A model generated the notes under the pieces. It made no database searches. It saw nothing but the letters and a program-made list of their open reading frames with translations, and had not been told where the DNA came from. Positions 1 through 9,657 of a stretch of DNA of 64,000 bases are shown in pieces (position 1 is the first letter of the stretch; each line of letters begins with the position of its first letter). The position numbers were made by a program, and so were the translations under genes. The stretch spans positions 17,461,123 through 17,525,122 of the forward strand of contig OZ025263.1 of the NCBI GenBank assembly GCA_964019135.1. The letters are read 5' to 3'. This DNA comes from Arenicola marina (lineage: Eukaryota; Annelida; Polychaeta; Arenicolidae).

Positions 1-2600
1 GGTTACTTCGTTACTAATCTCTGTACAATCGCCTCATAAATTACATCCAGTTAATTAGAGAGCAGACCTCAATAGTGTTGAGTTGGAGAGGCTTTGACAC
101 CCTGTTTCCTAAAAACGTATTGTCGATTTTTTGGGGGGATTTGAAAGACGTTTATATCAAAGCTACGGTATTGTACGCTATAGTAAGTGGCTACTACTAA
201 GCCCTTCGTGGCAAGCCCGGGGAGGGGGAGGGGCGGGGGTGGCTCGCGACACAGTCAACGTTGGGACCCATGGTAAAAAAGCAACCTCTCAGCCGCCCTA
301 TATCTCACTGCCGAGTCCCTGTTTACCACATGGACGACCGGATAGTCTTAGGCCCCCGTCAGCAGTCACCATCTTACACAGCGTTATACAGGTTATCGAC
401 AACCTGTCGTGGACCGTTGCGCACCGTGAGGTGAGAGCGCGGTGGCCCAGCGGGTAGCGCGATCGGCTGGGGTATCCCATAGCGGCCCATGGGGGGTGGT
501 CGGCGTGTCTGGTCTCGAGCCCCACCCGTGCAAACGTCCTCGTTGTCTTTGCAGGATACGGGTAGGGCTTTTAGTATAGGGCGCAGGCCATATCGTTTCG
601 TCTTTTACACTACCGGTTACCTGGCTTGGGGGCCATGCTCTTTTCCCCCCCATGGTCCTTTCCACGTCGTCTCTGTATGACATAGCAACTTATCTCACCT
701 TGCTCCCCCCCCCCCATTCTCTTTGTCAGTGGAAACAGGTATGTCCCCGCACCCCCCCCCCACCTTTTTTTCCTGGAGGCGCCTAACACACCAGCCACGA
801 TGTCGAAATGACAACACATCGAGCACGCATGTCTGAAGGGAGATATTGGGAGGGGGGGAGGGGTGCTTCATATCATCGGTGTCTTTACTGTACGAAGACC
901 CCCCCCCCCCCCAACCCCCCAACTGCAATCAATAGCAGATGACCCACACCATTAAATTGCAGCTGTCTATGGGTTGCCAATAATAACGCCAAGATCATTA
1001 AGTGAAGTTATAGCCTTTCCTTTTAAACTTACCCCGCCAAACCTATTAAGGCGGTGTATCCGGTTACTCTTCCGAATGCTAATGCACAGCACGGCTAATC
1101 ATGTCAGAGGCACGGTTTTCCTACCAGTTATCTTTGAAACGACTCAGCTGTCAATACTACACCCCGTTATGATTTTGCCCGTTCATGTTTACAAGGCCTG
1201 ACGTACATAACATGGGGAGTTCACTCATGGGCCACCGGCTGAGAAAAAATAATCAATAATAATCCATATCTGGAAAAACGAATTAAAATGCCACGGTTGA
1301 ATCCGCGTGCCGTCTGACTGAATCAGTTTCCTATTCAAGTCTAAAATGGTGACGCACAAAATTCGCTTTCCTGGGTGATAGGGTTATGAACAGGAGTATT
1401 GGATACCATTCTCAATCAATACGCCCGCAGCGCGCCACGCGGTGGCAGAGCACGGTGTAATGCAGTGGCTTGTTAGCGGGAACGGTATCGTCTGCTCGGT
1501 GAATAATGGCGGGAAACTCGTGACGCGGCGTAACCACGACCCTGGAGAGCGTGACTCACGCACCTCGGCGCCGGCCGCATCGGGTAGTAATAAATGTGGA
1601 AACTTCTGGGTTCCATTCACCAGATAAAACCTAGGGGTGTCGTCTTATCGGGCTGTGACAAAAGCGTCCCCCCCCCCTTGTTTTATCATCCTTCAATGAT
1701 TGCTTTGATATGTCACGGGATACAAAACACACCATTCAAGAATGTCAGCGGTGATTCACAGAGGGGTGGGTAGCCTATATATATTATATATTAAACATGC
1801 TACCTGACCTATGTGAGCAGCGTGCAGTGGTGACTCCTCCCCCGGTATTGTAAGGGAATATATAGGGTGGTGACTCACCGACGCGAAACATCAGGCAGAA
1901 ATAATTCTTCAGAGGGCCACAGCACTTAGCTGTACAATGACTTTTATCTGATTTACACCCGACCCGTTCTACTCATTTGCCGCCACACACACACACACAC
2001 GCGCGGGCGTACGAACGGACGTGTATGGTATTACAATAGTGGACTGGTACACAAACACACATACACAAAGAGAGCCCTTCTCACAAGGAAACCCAAGCCT
2101 CAGCCACGCCAGATGGCTGGCTGTCTGTCTGTCACCGTGTGGCCTAACAAACACGTTATCTCTTGGCCACGTGGCGATACGATTCCCCGTAATATCGCCC
2201 ACTACGGTTGCGGCGGCAAGCGAGCAGACGACCCGCGTGACCCTGTGACAGGTCTGTGGCGCGCAGTCAGATCGCATGACACCACGGTCGGGCCGCGTTA
2301 TCTCGGGCCAGGGGGACACCACCATCGCCGAGTTGTCCGCGATCTCACTGCCCCTTATCTTGAAACTCCATCTGGTGGTCTACGGTAGCGGAACGAGACT
2401 GCATAAAACGGAACCACTCTGGGGTTGTAAACTAGCCGGACTTGTCCTAACGCCACTGGAACTCGTCACTCATGCGATGGTTGTTGATAACAATACGGGG
2501 TTTCCATGACCTCTATTCCTCGCTAATATCATTATAGCGCCATTGTTATTGATAACAATACGAGTTTCCATTACCATTTCTCATATATTTAAAGTCATGT
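1..2600. other. Non-coding DNA upstream of the TRIM-NHL gene
   Basis: No supportable coding region is visible; the short open frames have no recognisable domains. The stretch holds poly-C runs (near 702-714 and 900-912), a CA/CG microsatellite near 1983-2005, an AT-rich stretch near 1779-1795, and a SINE-like segment at about 430-545. Just before the gene, a segment of about 28 bases containing ttgataacaatacg occurs twice, 66 bp apart (about 2482-2510 and 2548-2576), each carrying a GATA-type motif. The promoter and any 5' UTR exon of the gene at 2617 should lie here, but I cannot place them. Confidence 0.5.
430..545 (+). repeat. SINE-like tRNA-derived head, divergent
   Basis: The segment has an A-box-like stretch (ggcccagcgggtagcgcg) and, about 70 bases on, a B-box-like stretch (gtctcgagccccacc) followed by gtgcaaacgtcc. 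The same order, with the phrase accagtgcaaatgtc after the B box, is seen in the SINE at 30.15 kb. It is probably an old copy of that family. No target-site duplication was found. Confidence 0.35.
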
Positions 2601-2601
2601 G

Positions 2602-2616
2602 CTTAATGTTTTTTAG
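2602..2616 (+). promoter_or_regulatory. Possible 3' splice site, or YY1-like start element, at the TRIM-NHL start codon
   Basis: The bases before the first ATG (tgttttttag) form a good splice acceptor, so the coding exon may begin exactly at the start codon after a 5' UTR intron. Alternatively agatggcggc across the ATG matches the YY1 element often found at TATA-less start regions, in which case no intron is needed. The first ATG has a weak context (T at -3) unless splicing changes it. A second in-frame ATG three codons on (2626) has G at -3. Confidence 0.4.
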
Positions 2617-5600
2617 ATGGCGGCCATGTTGCCTGACGTCATAGACGAGGACTTCCTGTGCTGCCCGCTCTGCTGTCGCGGTCTGAAGCAGCCCAAGCTG
2701 TTGCCATGCCTACACCTCTTCTGCCAGGCGTGCCTCATGCAGCACATTGCCCAGTGGAGGCGGAAGAGCGCCAAGCTCGCCGCCAGCCCCACGCCGGCTC
2801 CGAGATCCGGGGAGTCGTCGTCACAGCGACCGGCCGCCGTCTCCAGCCCGCCTGGCAAGGTCAGGAAGGAGTCGGCAACCGCCTACTACGTCCTGCCCAG
2901 CTCTCTGCCCGCACCCTCCCGGGGGCCGGGGGCTGCGGCGGGGGGCAGTGACCGAGGCGGTGGATACGGCAGTCAAGGGAAGCTTGATCGGGTCGTCGTC
3001 GGTGACGGGGACCGATCTTCGCCCATATCGAACTACTGCTTGGCCTCCGCGCTGGCGGACGGCAATCCCAAGCTGAACCACTCGTCGCGATCGTTGGATA
3101 ACCTCCTCGACGCCGCCTTACCTACACCGCCAAAAGGTGACAATACCGCCACTTCAACCGTCTCCTTGGAGACCGCCGACCTTGACATTCGGCGTCCCGG
3201 CGCGGAAGGTCGGGCCCGGAAGAAGGGAGTGAAGAACAAGAAACGTTCGATCGAGCGCTACCAGAACCAGACCAAATTCACCGCCCAGGGACCAGAGTTC
3301 AGGCAAAAGTACAAGGGACAGCCGCTCGGGACCCCGGATGAACCGCCCAGTGACGTCACAGCAGCGTCGGCAGCGGTAGCGGCGGTGGAGCCCGCAAGCG
3401 CGCCAATCATCGAGACTGTCGATCCGGGAGCAGAGAATCCGTCGCCTTCAGCCAAGCCGACAAAGAAGGTCAAAAGACGGAGTAGTTCGACATCGCGCGC
3501 CGGATCCAGACGCCGGAAGAAGGATCGGCTCCAGGGTTCCGTAGACGACGCGGGGAAGGATCCGGCGGCTGATGGAGTCCCCAGGAAGGCGAGGGTCCCC
3601 AAGGCGTCTCGACAGTACATGCCCAAGGACCTGGCGGAGCCCGGGCTGCTGCAGGGGAAGGTGACCACCATGGTGAGGACCTTCGAAGACGCGCAGGCCT
3701 CGGCGCAGGCCGCCGCCCCGCGCGCCCAGATCAGATCCAAGGGCCGGGGGCGGCGGTCAGAACCCGCCATTGTGCCGCTGAGGGATCGGCCTCTGCCCGA
3801 GCCAGAGGGTCCGACCCACGCCGCCCCCAAGGATAGGGGTGCTACGACTGACCCAGACTCAAAGGGTAGGGGTACTCCCCCCAACCCCCCAGACCTCAAG
3901 GATGGGGATGCCACGACCCACCGTGAGGACGCTACGGAAGGGGGTTCCGAGGGCGAGGACACAGTCCCACCCCCGCTGCCGGCGTCAGCGCCGCCTCTCC
4001 CGACGAAAACCCCTCCAGTCTCCAGACCCTGGCATCGTCATCTCAGCATCACGTGCGGGAGACCGCCGCCGGCTCCACCCCCGGACGGGATTCCACCCCC
4101 GGGCGGGATCCCTGGATTGGGGGCCGCCTCACACCCCACCGACAAGTCAGTGCGGACGTCCCCGCCCAAGGCATCATCACCCCAGTGTGCGCCGAAGTCT
4201 AATAGTGATGACACCACGGCGCGGCCGCAGGCGGGGGCTGGGGCAGGGGCTGGGGCTGGGGCAGGGGCTGGGGCTGGGGCAGGGGCTGGGGCTGGGGCAG
4301 GGGCTGGGGCAGGGGCTGGGGCTGGGGCAGGGGCTAGGGCAGGGGCTGGGGCCGGGGCTGGGGCCGGGGCTGGGGCGGGGTCAGCCACATTGAACACACC
4401 GCCGCCGGCCGAGCGGCCGAGGAAGCTGATCCCGTTACCAGCCTCGACCTTGTCCAAGATCCCGCTTCCCATTCCCAGTCCGGACGCGGACGAGGCGGAA
4501 GAGGGGATCTACGACACCATGGCCCCTTCCCCCATGTACGACGTCCCCGCGTTCGGCCAGACGCCGGTGGCGGAGGCGGTCGCGCCCGAACTTCCGCCCA
4601 GGAATGTGGTGGAGAATCCGGGTCGGTCCCCGGCACAGGCGGCGCTAGGCGGCGGTGGCGGAGGCGGGGCCGGGGGCGGCGGAGGCGGGGGCGGCGGAGG
4701 CGGGGGCGGCGGGGGCGGGAGCGGACACCCGCGGGGCAGTCACGGCTCGGACTACAACGACGAGGGGATCTATGAACTATACGAGGTGCCTCACGCGAAG
4801 CGACCCTTCCAGCGGTCCATCACGTGCCCGCCCCCGGAGACGACATCCGGCGGTCTGGATCTGGCGGGGCTGTCCTCAGCCCCCGCCGACTATGACGTCA
4901 ACACCTCGGCGTTCTCCTTCGACGAGGAGTCCTTTTGTAACGAGTCGTGGGAGGAGGATAGCGCTGATTCCGCCACAGCCACAGCGGCCATGAGTGTGCC
5001 CGGGACAGACCCCAAGCAGGCGGCGGCGCCCTCCGCGGGGTCCAACGTCGCCAAGGGACATGTCAGCCACCTCAATGGCGGTGGTGACGTCAGCGCGGGT
5101 GTCCCTGGGAACGCCGACGACGACGATGAGGAATACGAACATTTCTATTACGAGATCCCGGAGAGCGCGCATGGTACCCTGAAGCGTGTCTCGGTGCGAC
5201 GGTCAAAGCGCTCCGGCGAGTGCAAGATTGAAGGCGGTGGCGGTACACCCGACAGCCTCCTCTCCCGCCTGCCGTCAGATACATACATGCTGGCGGGGGA
5301 TTTCAGCGCCGGAATGGAGCAGTCTGCCTTGAACGTCCCGATTCCTGTCCAGGAGGGGGCAAGGGCCGTGAAGGAAGGGGCCCTGCCGCCGGACCACTAC
5401 AAGGTCCCTCCCCAGCGCAAGCTCAGCGAGCAGTATCTCAGGATGGACGGCGTAGTCCGCCGCAGCCGCGTCGCCGGAGATGACGTCACGGCCCCCGCCG
5501 CCAGTGACATCGGGGGACCACCACCACCACCACCCCCGATAGAACAGCGCCAACCCGAGTACATTAACGGCACCACCGTCGATGACATGAAGATAATCCG

Positions 5601-7779
5601 TGACGACATCGCGGAGTTGAACATGCTGGATACGCCGATCCCTCTGTACGACGTGGCCAAGGCTACGCGCCGCCCCGCCGCCGCCGCCGCCGACGGGGCG
5701 ATGTACGACACTCCTTCCGGTCTCTTGTCACGTCCGGTATCGCCACCGGAGGATGACGTCTTCGACGACCACTCAAGCTTCCCGAAGAGCGGCGCGTTGC
5801 TGAAGATTCCGTGTCCCAAGTGCAAGAAAACGTTCGTCCTCCCCGAAGAGGGCCTGGACGGCTTGAAGACGTGCTCCTTCGCGTCGCAGCTGCAGGAGGT
5901 CGTTCAGACGCAGCGCGTCGAGCAGAAGAACTGCACCAACTGCGAGACGGGCCGGGCGCGCTTCCGGTGCTTTGACTGCGAGCAGTACCTCTGCTCGGGC
6001 TGCCTCAACGCCCACAACTGGCTCAAGGCCAACCGCGACCACAAGGTCATCAGCGTGGAGGAGCTCCAGAGCGGCAAGTTCCAGCAGGAGATCAAGGACT
6101 TGCAGGTGGCGACGTGCGACGTGGACAAGGTGAAGGAAGCGCAGTACTTCTGCATCCAGTGCCGCCACTGCCTCTGCCCGGACTGCGTCATGACGCACCA
6201 GCCGGGCCACTTCTGCGGCCCCATCGACCTCACCTCGCAGCGCGACTGCGACATCGTGCTGGCCATGAAGGACGAGGTCAAAGGTCGCGTGGAGACGTTC
6301 CAGGGGGCCCTGGAGCGGATGGACAACTACGGCAGCCACTGCGAGCAGATGGAGGCCGCCGTGCGCCAGCGCCTCGGCCAACACGAGGCCGTCATCACCC
6401 GGCTCGTGGCGCAGTGCTTCCAGAGCATGCGCGCCAAGGTCACGGCCGACTTCCGGGAGGAGGCCGAGGCCACTGAGGTCATACGGACCCAGATCGTGGC
6501 GTCGCTGGATTCCATGCGGTACACGACCAAGTTTGTGGAGCAGCTGGTGACCCACGGCAGGCCGGCCGACGTGGTTTCTCTGGCAACCCCGCTGAAGGAT
6601 ACTCTGCTCCGGTTGAAGGGCCAGCGTCCCCCTCATATGGATAACGAGCTGGATACCACCTACACCCTGCCGCCCGCGCTGTCTAGGGCGCACGTGGAGC
6701 CGCTGTGCGGTCACGTGAAGAGCGTCCAGCGACCGGTGGCCGAAGCGTCCTTGACCTTGCAGATGCGCACCGCCAAAGTGCTCGCGCAAAACACGCTGAC
6801 ACTGAACCTGCTTCGGGAGTTTCCGACCAAGATCGTCGAGGACACGAAGGGCTGCAAGCCGACCGGCCTGGCCGTGCTGCACAACGATGACGTCATCCTG
6901 GTGGACGACATCAACAAGAAGGTGAAGATCTTCGACCAATCGGGTCGCTTCCGGACGCAGCTGCACCCGAAGGGCAAGACGGCCTTCGTGGACCCCTGGG
7001 ACGTGTCGGTGATGGAAAACGGCAACATCGCCGTGACGGACAAGGGGGCCAAATGCGTCAAAGTCTTCAACTCCCACGGGCGCTTCATGTTCAGCTTCGG
7101 CCCGCACCTGCAGAACCCCTGGGGCATCGCGATCAACTCGCGGCGAGAGATGGTCGTCACGGACGTGTCCAGGAGGCGGGTCTACGTCCACAGCGAGGGA
7201 GGGAACCTGCTGTTCTCGCTTCCACACGAGGGGGACGCCAAGAAAAAATCTAACGCCGCCGCCTCCAAGGTGACCTTCAAGTGCCCGGAGTACGTGTGTG
7301 TCAATCACAACGACGACATCATAGTGTCGGATTTCGAGAATCACTGCGTCGTCGTGTTCGACTTCCTGGGGCGTGTCCTCTTCAAATTCGGCCAAAAGGG
7401 GCGTGGCTTGGACGAGCTGGACGTGCCCTGCGGCCTCGCTGTGGATCATAACCATGGCAACATCTTCATCGCCGACTACAACAATCAGCGCGTCATGGTG
7501 CTCACGCGCAACGGCCAATTTCTCTGTTGCCTAGCGACGCGACCCAAGTCGGGGGGACTCCTGGAGGTACCACAGACGCTGGCCGTCAACCACGTGGGCA
7601 ACCTGGTGCTGATCGACGGCACCAAGGTCAAGGTCTTTGAGATGCCCCCAGAGCTGTTGGCCAGGACGTCGATCCATGACAAAGGGGACAACGTTAACTA
7701 CGGCGACATCATCTTCAAGAGCAGCCACCTGGCGGGAGGCGAGGTGGAGAAGAAGGACGACAGAGAGACCACCGTCTAG
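2617..7779 (+). CDS. TRIM-NHL protein (RING, two B-boxes, coiled coil, NHL propeller) with a ~1,000-residue insert inside the RING
   Basis: Seen: a 1,720-residue frame. The first RING half is C16-x2-C19, C31-x-H33, C36-x2-C39. The last zinc pair is C1066-x2-C1069, followed by a TRIM2/3-like segment (FVLPEEGLDGLKT). B-box 1 starts at C1106 and B-box 2 at C1167. A helical, coiled-coil-like region spans about 1205-1330. Six NHL repeats lie between about 1402 and 1690. No filamin domain lies between coil and propeller, unlike TRIM2/3/71. The insert (about 45-1060) is basic, Ser/Pro-rich and disordered, with Ala-Gly repeats (539-588), poly-Gly (678-701), SH3-type PxxPxR and repeated YxxP motifs. 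Family knowledge: TRIM-NHL proteins are usually E3 ubiquitin ligases, and NHL propellers bind RNA or protein. Inferred: a cytoplasmic E3 ligase and tyrosine-phosphorylated scaffold. A retained intron is unlikely, because the insert stays open for about 1,000 codons. The paralogue group is uncertain. Confidence 0.93.
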   Translation: MAAMLPDVIDEDFLCCPLCCRGLKQPKLLPCLHLFCQACLMQHIAQWRRKSAKLAASPTPAPRSGESSSQRPAAVSSPPGKVRKESATAYYVLPSSLPAPSRGPGAAAGGSDRGGGYGSQGKLDRVVVGDGDRSSPISNYCLASALADGNPKLNHSSRSLDNLLDAALPTPPKGDNTATSTVSLETADLDIRRPGAEGRARKKGVKNKKRSIERYQNQTKFTAQGPEFRQKYKGQPLGTPDEPPSDVTAASAAVAAVEPASAPIIETVDPGAENPSPSAKPTKKVKRRSSSTSRAGSRRRKKDRLQGSVDDAGKDPAADGVPRKARVPKASRQYMPKDLAEPGLLQGKVTTMVRTFEDAQASAQAAAPRAQIRSKGRGRRSEPAIVPLRDRPLPEPEGPTHAAPKDRGATTDPDSKGRGTPPNPPDLKDGDATTHREDATEGGSEGEDTVPPPLPASAPPLPTKTPPVSRPWHRHLSITCGRPPPAPPPDGIPPPGGIPGLGAASHPTDKSVRTSPPKASSPQCAPKSNSDDTTARPQAGAGAGAGAGAGAGAGAGAGAGAGAGAGAGAGAGARAGAGAGAGAGAGAGSATLNTPPPAERPRKLIPLPASTLSKIPLPIPSPDADEAEEGIYDTMAPSPMYDVPAFGQTPVAEAVAPELPPRNVVENPGRSPAQAALGGGGGGGAGGGGGGGGGGGGGGGGSGHPRGSHGSDYNDEGIYELYEVPHAKRPFQRSITCPPPETTSGGLDLAGLSSAPADYDVNTSAFSFDEESFCNESWEEDSADSATATAAMSVPGTDPKQAAAPSAGSNVAKGHVSHLNGGGDVSAGVPGNADDDDEEYEHFYYEIPESAHGTLKRVSVRRSKRSGECKIEGGGGTPDSLLSRLPSDTYMLAGDFSAGMEQSALNVPIPVQEGARAVKEGALPPDHYKVPPQRKLSEQYLRMDGVVRRSRVAGDDVTAPAASDIGGPPPPPPPIEQRQPEYINGTTVDDMKIIRDDIAELNMLDTPIPLYDVAKATRRPAAAAADGAMYDTPSGLLSRPVSPPEDDVFDDHSSFPKSGALLKIPCPKCKKTFVLPEEGLDGLKTCSFASQLQEVVQTQRVEQKNCTNCETGRARFRCFDCEQYLCSGCLNAHNWLKANRDHKVISVEELQSGKFQQEIKDLQVATCDVDKVKEAQYFCIQCRHCLCPDCVMTHQPGHFCGPIDLTSQRDCDIVLAMKDEVKGRVETFQGALERMDNYGSHCEQMEAAVRQRLGQHEAVITRLVAQCFQSMRAKVTADFREEAEATEVIRTQIVASLDSMRYTTKFVEQLVTHGRPADVVSLATPLKDTLLRLKGQRPPHMDNELDTTYTLPPALSRAHVEPLCGHVKSVQRPVAEASLTLQMRTAKVLAQNTLTLNLLREFPTKIVEDTKGCKPTGLAVLHNDDVILVDDINKKVKIFDQSGRFRTQLHPKGKTAFVDPWDVSVMENGNIAVTDKGAKCVKVFNSHGRFMFSFGPHLQNPWGIAINSRREMVVTDVSRRRVYVHSEGGNLLFSLPHEGDAKKKSNAAASKVTFKCPEYVCVNHNDDIIVSDFENHCVVVFDFLGRVLFKFGQKGRGLDELDVPCGLAVDHNHGNIFIADYNNQRVMVLTRNGQFLCCLATRPKSGGLLEVPQTLAVNHVGNLVLIDGTKVKVFEMPPELLARTSIHDKGDNVNYGDIIFKSSHLAGGEVEKKDDRETTV
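4231..4380 (+). repeat. In-frame GGGGCT/GGGGCA hexamer repeat coding for Ala-Gly dipeptides
   Basis: About 150 bases of near-perfect ggggct/ggggca/ggggcc hexamers code for residues 539-588, an Ala-Gly run broken once by an Arg. Runs of four Gs every six bases give strong G-quadruplex potential on the coding strand. The antisense strand reads Pro-Ala. The same hexamer on the other strand forms the non-coding array at 51.14-51.33 kb. Confidence 0.9.
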
Positions 7780-8007
7780 TCCCCTCACTGTTATACTGGT
7801 TATAGTGAAGCGTTGAAGTATAGGAGCCTGGCGGGTGGCGAGGTGAGGATAACAGAGACACCACCGCCTAGTCCCCCCACTGTTATACTGGTTACAGTGA
7901 AGCGTTGAAGTATAGGAGCCTGGCGGGTGGCGAGGTGAGGATAACAGACACAACAACGCCTAGTCCCCTCGCTGTTATACTGGTTACAGTGAAGCGTTGA
8001 AGTATAT
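7728..8007 (+). repeat. 92-bp tandem repeat built from the 3' end of the TRIM-NHL gene
   Basis: The unit cctagtccc..ctgttatactgg recurs with an exact 92-bp spacing: the base after TAG is at 7780, 7872 and 7964. The first half of each downstream unit (ctggcgggtggcgaggtgag) is a decayed copy of the last coding bases of the gene (ctggcgggaggcgaggtgga), and each keeps a TAG at the matching place. There are about three copies counting the gene's own end. Confidence 0.9.
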
Positions 8008-8061
8008 TGCAAGGACGTCGTGATTAAGTTATATGTTTCTCAGTATCCCGGTGCCGACCCG

Positions 8062-8067
8062 AATAAA
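8062..8067 (+). terminator. Possible polyadenylation signal AATAAA for the TRIM-NHL gene
   Basis: This is the first AATAAA after the stop codon, about 285 bases downstream and just past the 92-bp repeat. A second AATAAA lies at 8498-8503. Either could be used, and cleavage sites cannot be seen from sequence alone. Confidence 0.45.
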
Positions 8068-8069
8068 AC

Positions 8070-9350
8070 AAGGCAAATGTTATTATTTCGTTACTATGCG
8101 ACCGACCCGAAAAATACATTGCCACGACTGGCTTTTATGCATTAAAGGCTACATTAACCACGCCGAGGGTCGCGGTGCGGATCCCAGTCGGCGAAAGACG
8201 GGGCGAGAGTTGTACGGTGTGGCTACGACGTACTTTCGGTAGTAATGGCTGGCCTTGACAAAGCACTTATCTCAAGCTGATCGCGGAAATATTGGGCGTG
8301 CAGTCGGTAAAATCGCAGACCTTTGGTGCATGGTCTGAATCATAACGTTCTCCACGATGATCCGTACACCCAGTGCATTATGACTCAACCTGCTCAACCC
8401 AACAGGGCTTCAGTATCACACATAGAGTAACCTACCTGATGAGGCGGCTTTGAAATGTACATCATTTATATACCAAAAACCGTCATTACTATTGAATAAT
8501 AAAAGATAAACGCAGTTATGTCACACTGGGGTCATTTTTTGTTTCGTCTGATATTAGTGGTGGGTACCGGGAGAGAGGGTAAGATACCTGAGACCTTGTA
8601 TGTAGTAATCTCGGTCATTGTTTACCACTGGTATACACTCCACAAAAAAAACCCTGTATTCACTATCATGGCCTTAAATTGTTATATTGTTTTTTTCCGG
8701 GTAACGTGTCATATGATTGTAATTCTAGGCCAATTGTGAACCAATTGTAACCCTTACAACGCAGTAGAGGTCCGAAGGAAAAGTCACCAAAAAATGTAGA
8801 ATTAAATCAATTGGCACCAAGATTAATAAGCATTTGCAGCATAACAATAACTGATGCTCCCTTTTAAATTTATTTTACAAACGGATTTTTGCAGATATTG
8901 CACACCCCGAGACAATATTCGACATGCTTTGATACCAATTATAACTTGCGTGCCCGACATTTACCCAGGAGACTATAATCTTTACCTTTCGGTTTTTCGG
9001 GCTGCATGGCCACTAAGCCCCAGCGCTTTCGGCTAGCAGTGTAATAGGGATGTTTACTAAAGATTGTCCAGGGAATGTTTGGTTTGACAACGACAACACA
9101 AGGCGTTCGGGGGCCCGAAGGCTTGCTCATTGCTTAAAGCAATATATTCTGTAATTTTTTGTATTTCCAACCTCTTCCCCATGTCAAATAAGTATATTCT
9201 GTCTTGAATTTAAATCCCGAAAGCCTGTGGGCTATCCGGAGAGAAGCAATTTGGTCACCGGAGCAGAAGTTGGTGGTCGGCTTTATATCCCTGCGCGCCT
9301 GTTCGCCGTTCGGTATTTTGTGTGTGATGTCGACCGCGGCAGCTATCACG
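8070..9350 (+). other. Non-coding stretch between the TRIM-NHL gene and a candidate promoter
   Basis: The sequence is AT-rich, with no recognisable domain in any frame and no clear repeat. It ends in a GC/CpG-richer segment (about 9290-9360) that leads into the TATA box at 9362. Confidence 0.4.
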
Positions 9351-9361
9351 TCCGCGCGCGA

Positions 9362-9370
9362 TATAAATAG
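9362..9370 (+). promoter_or_regulatory. Candidate TATA box
   Basis: tataaatag is a near-ideal TATA element. It sits in a CpG-rich patch (cgcgcgatataaataga) about 80 bases before an ATG in strong context that is followed at once by a consensus 5' splice site. Transcription would be expected to begin near 9390-9395. Confidence 0.42.
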
Positions 9371-9440
9371 ACCGCGCAGTTTTATGTTGAAATTGTTGTT
9401 TTACAGACTCTCAGAGATATAAAACATATATGCATGTAAG

Positions 9441-9449
9441 ATGGCGTCT
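9441..9449 (+). CDS. Candidate mini first coding exon (Met-Ala-Ser, then 5' splice site)
   Basis: The sequence aagatggcgtct|gtaagtat reads ATG-GCG-TCT and then a consensus splice donor at 9450. aagatggcg also matches the YY1 element that often overlaps start codons of TATA-less and housekeeping genes. The exon would end in phase 0. A possible partner exon in the same phase is at 11338-11427. The product is unknown. A chance combination is possible, although the TATA box at the right distance makes it less likely. Confidence 0.33.
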
Positions 9450-9657
9450 GTAAGTATATTGCTTTAAAGCTATTTACGCAGATATTTTCAGCTAATCTTA
9501 ACAAAAATTAAGTGAAATATTAGCATTTAACAGAGCTATTTTTTTTTACTTGTCTGACAGTTGACCGTAAGTTATAAGCTAGGTGCACTACGTCACAGAT
9601 GCGCGTGTAATTTATCGGTTTATTGCACCAGTTGCTGAGCGGGTTTCAGACAATGAA

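Noticed and set aside
5773-7518. 581-codon minus-strand frame opposite the TRIM-NHL C-terminal half
   Set aside because: It is the antisense shadow of a GC-rich coding region. The plus strand has clear B-box and NHL motifs; the minus peptide is His/Val/Leu-rich with no domain.
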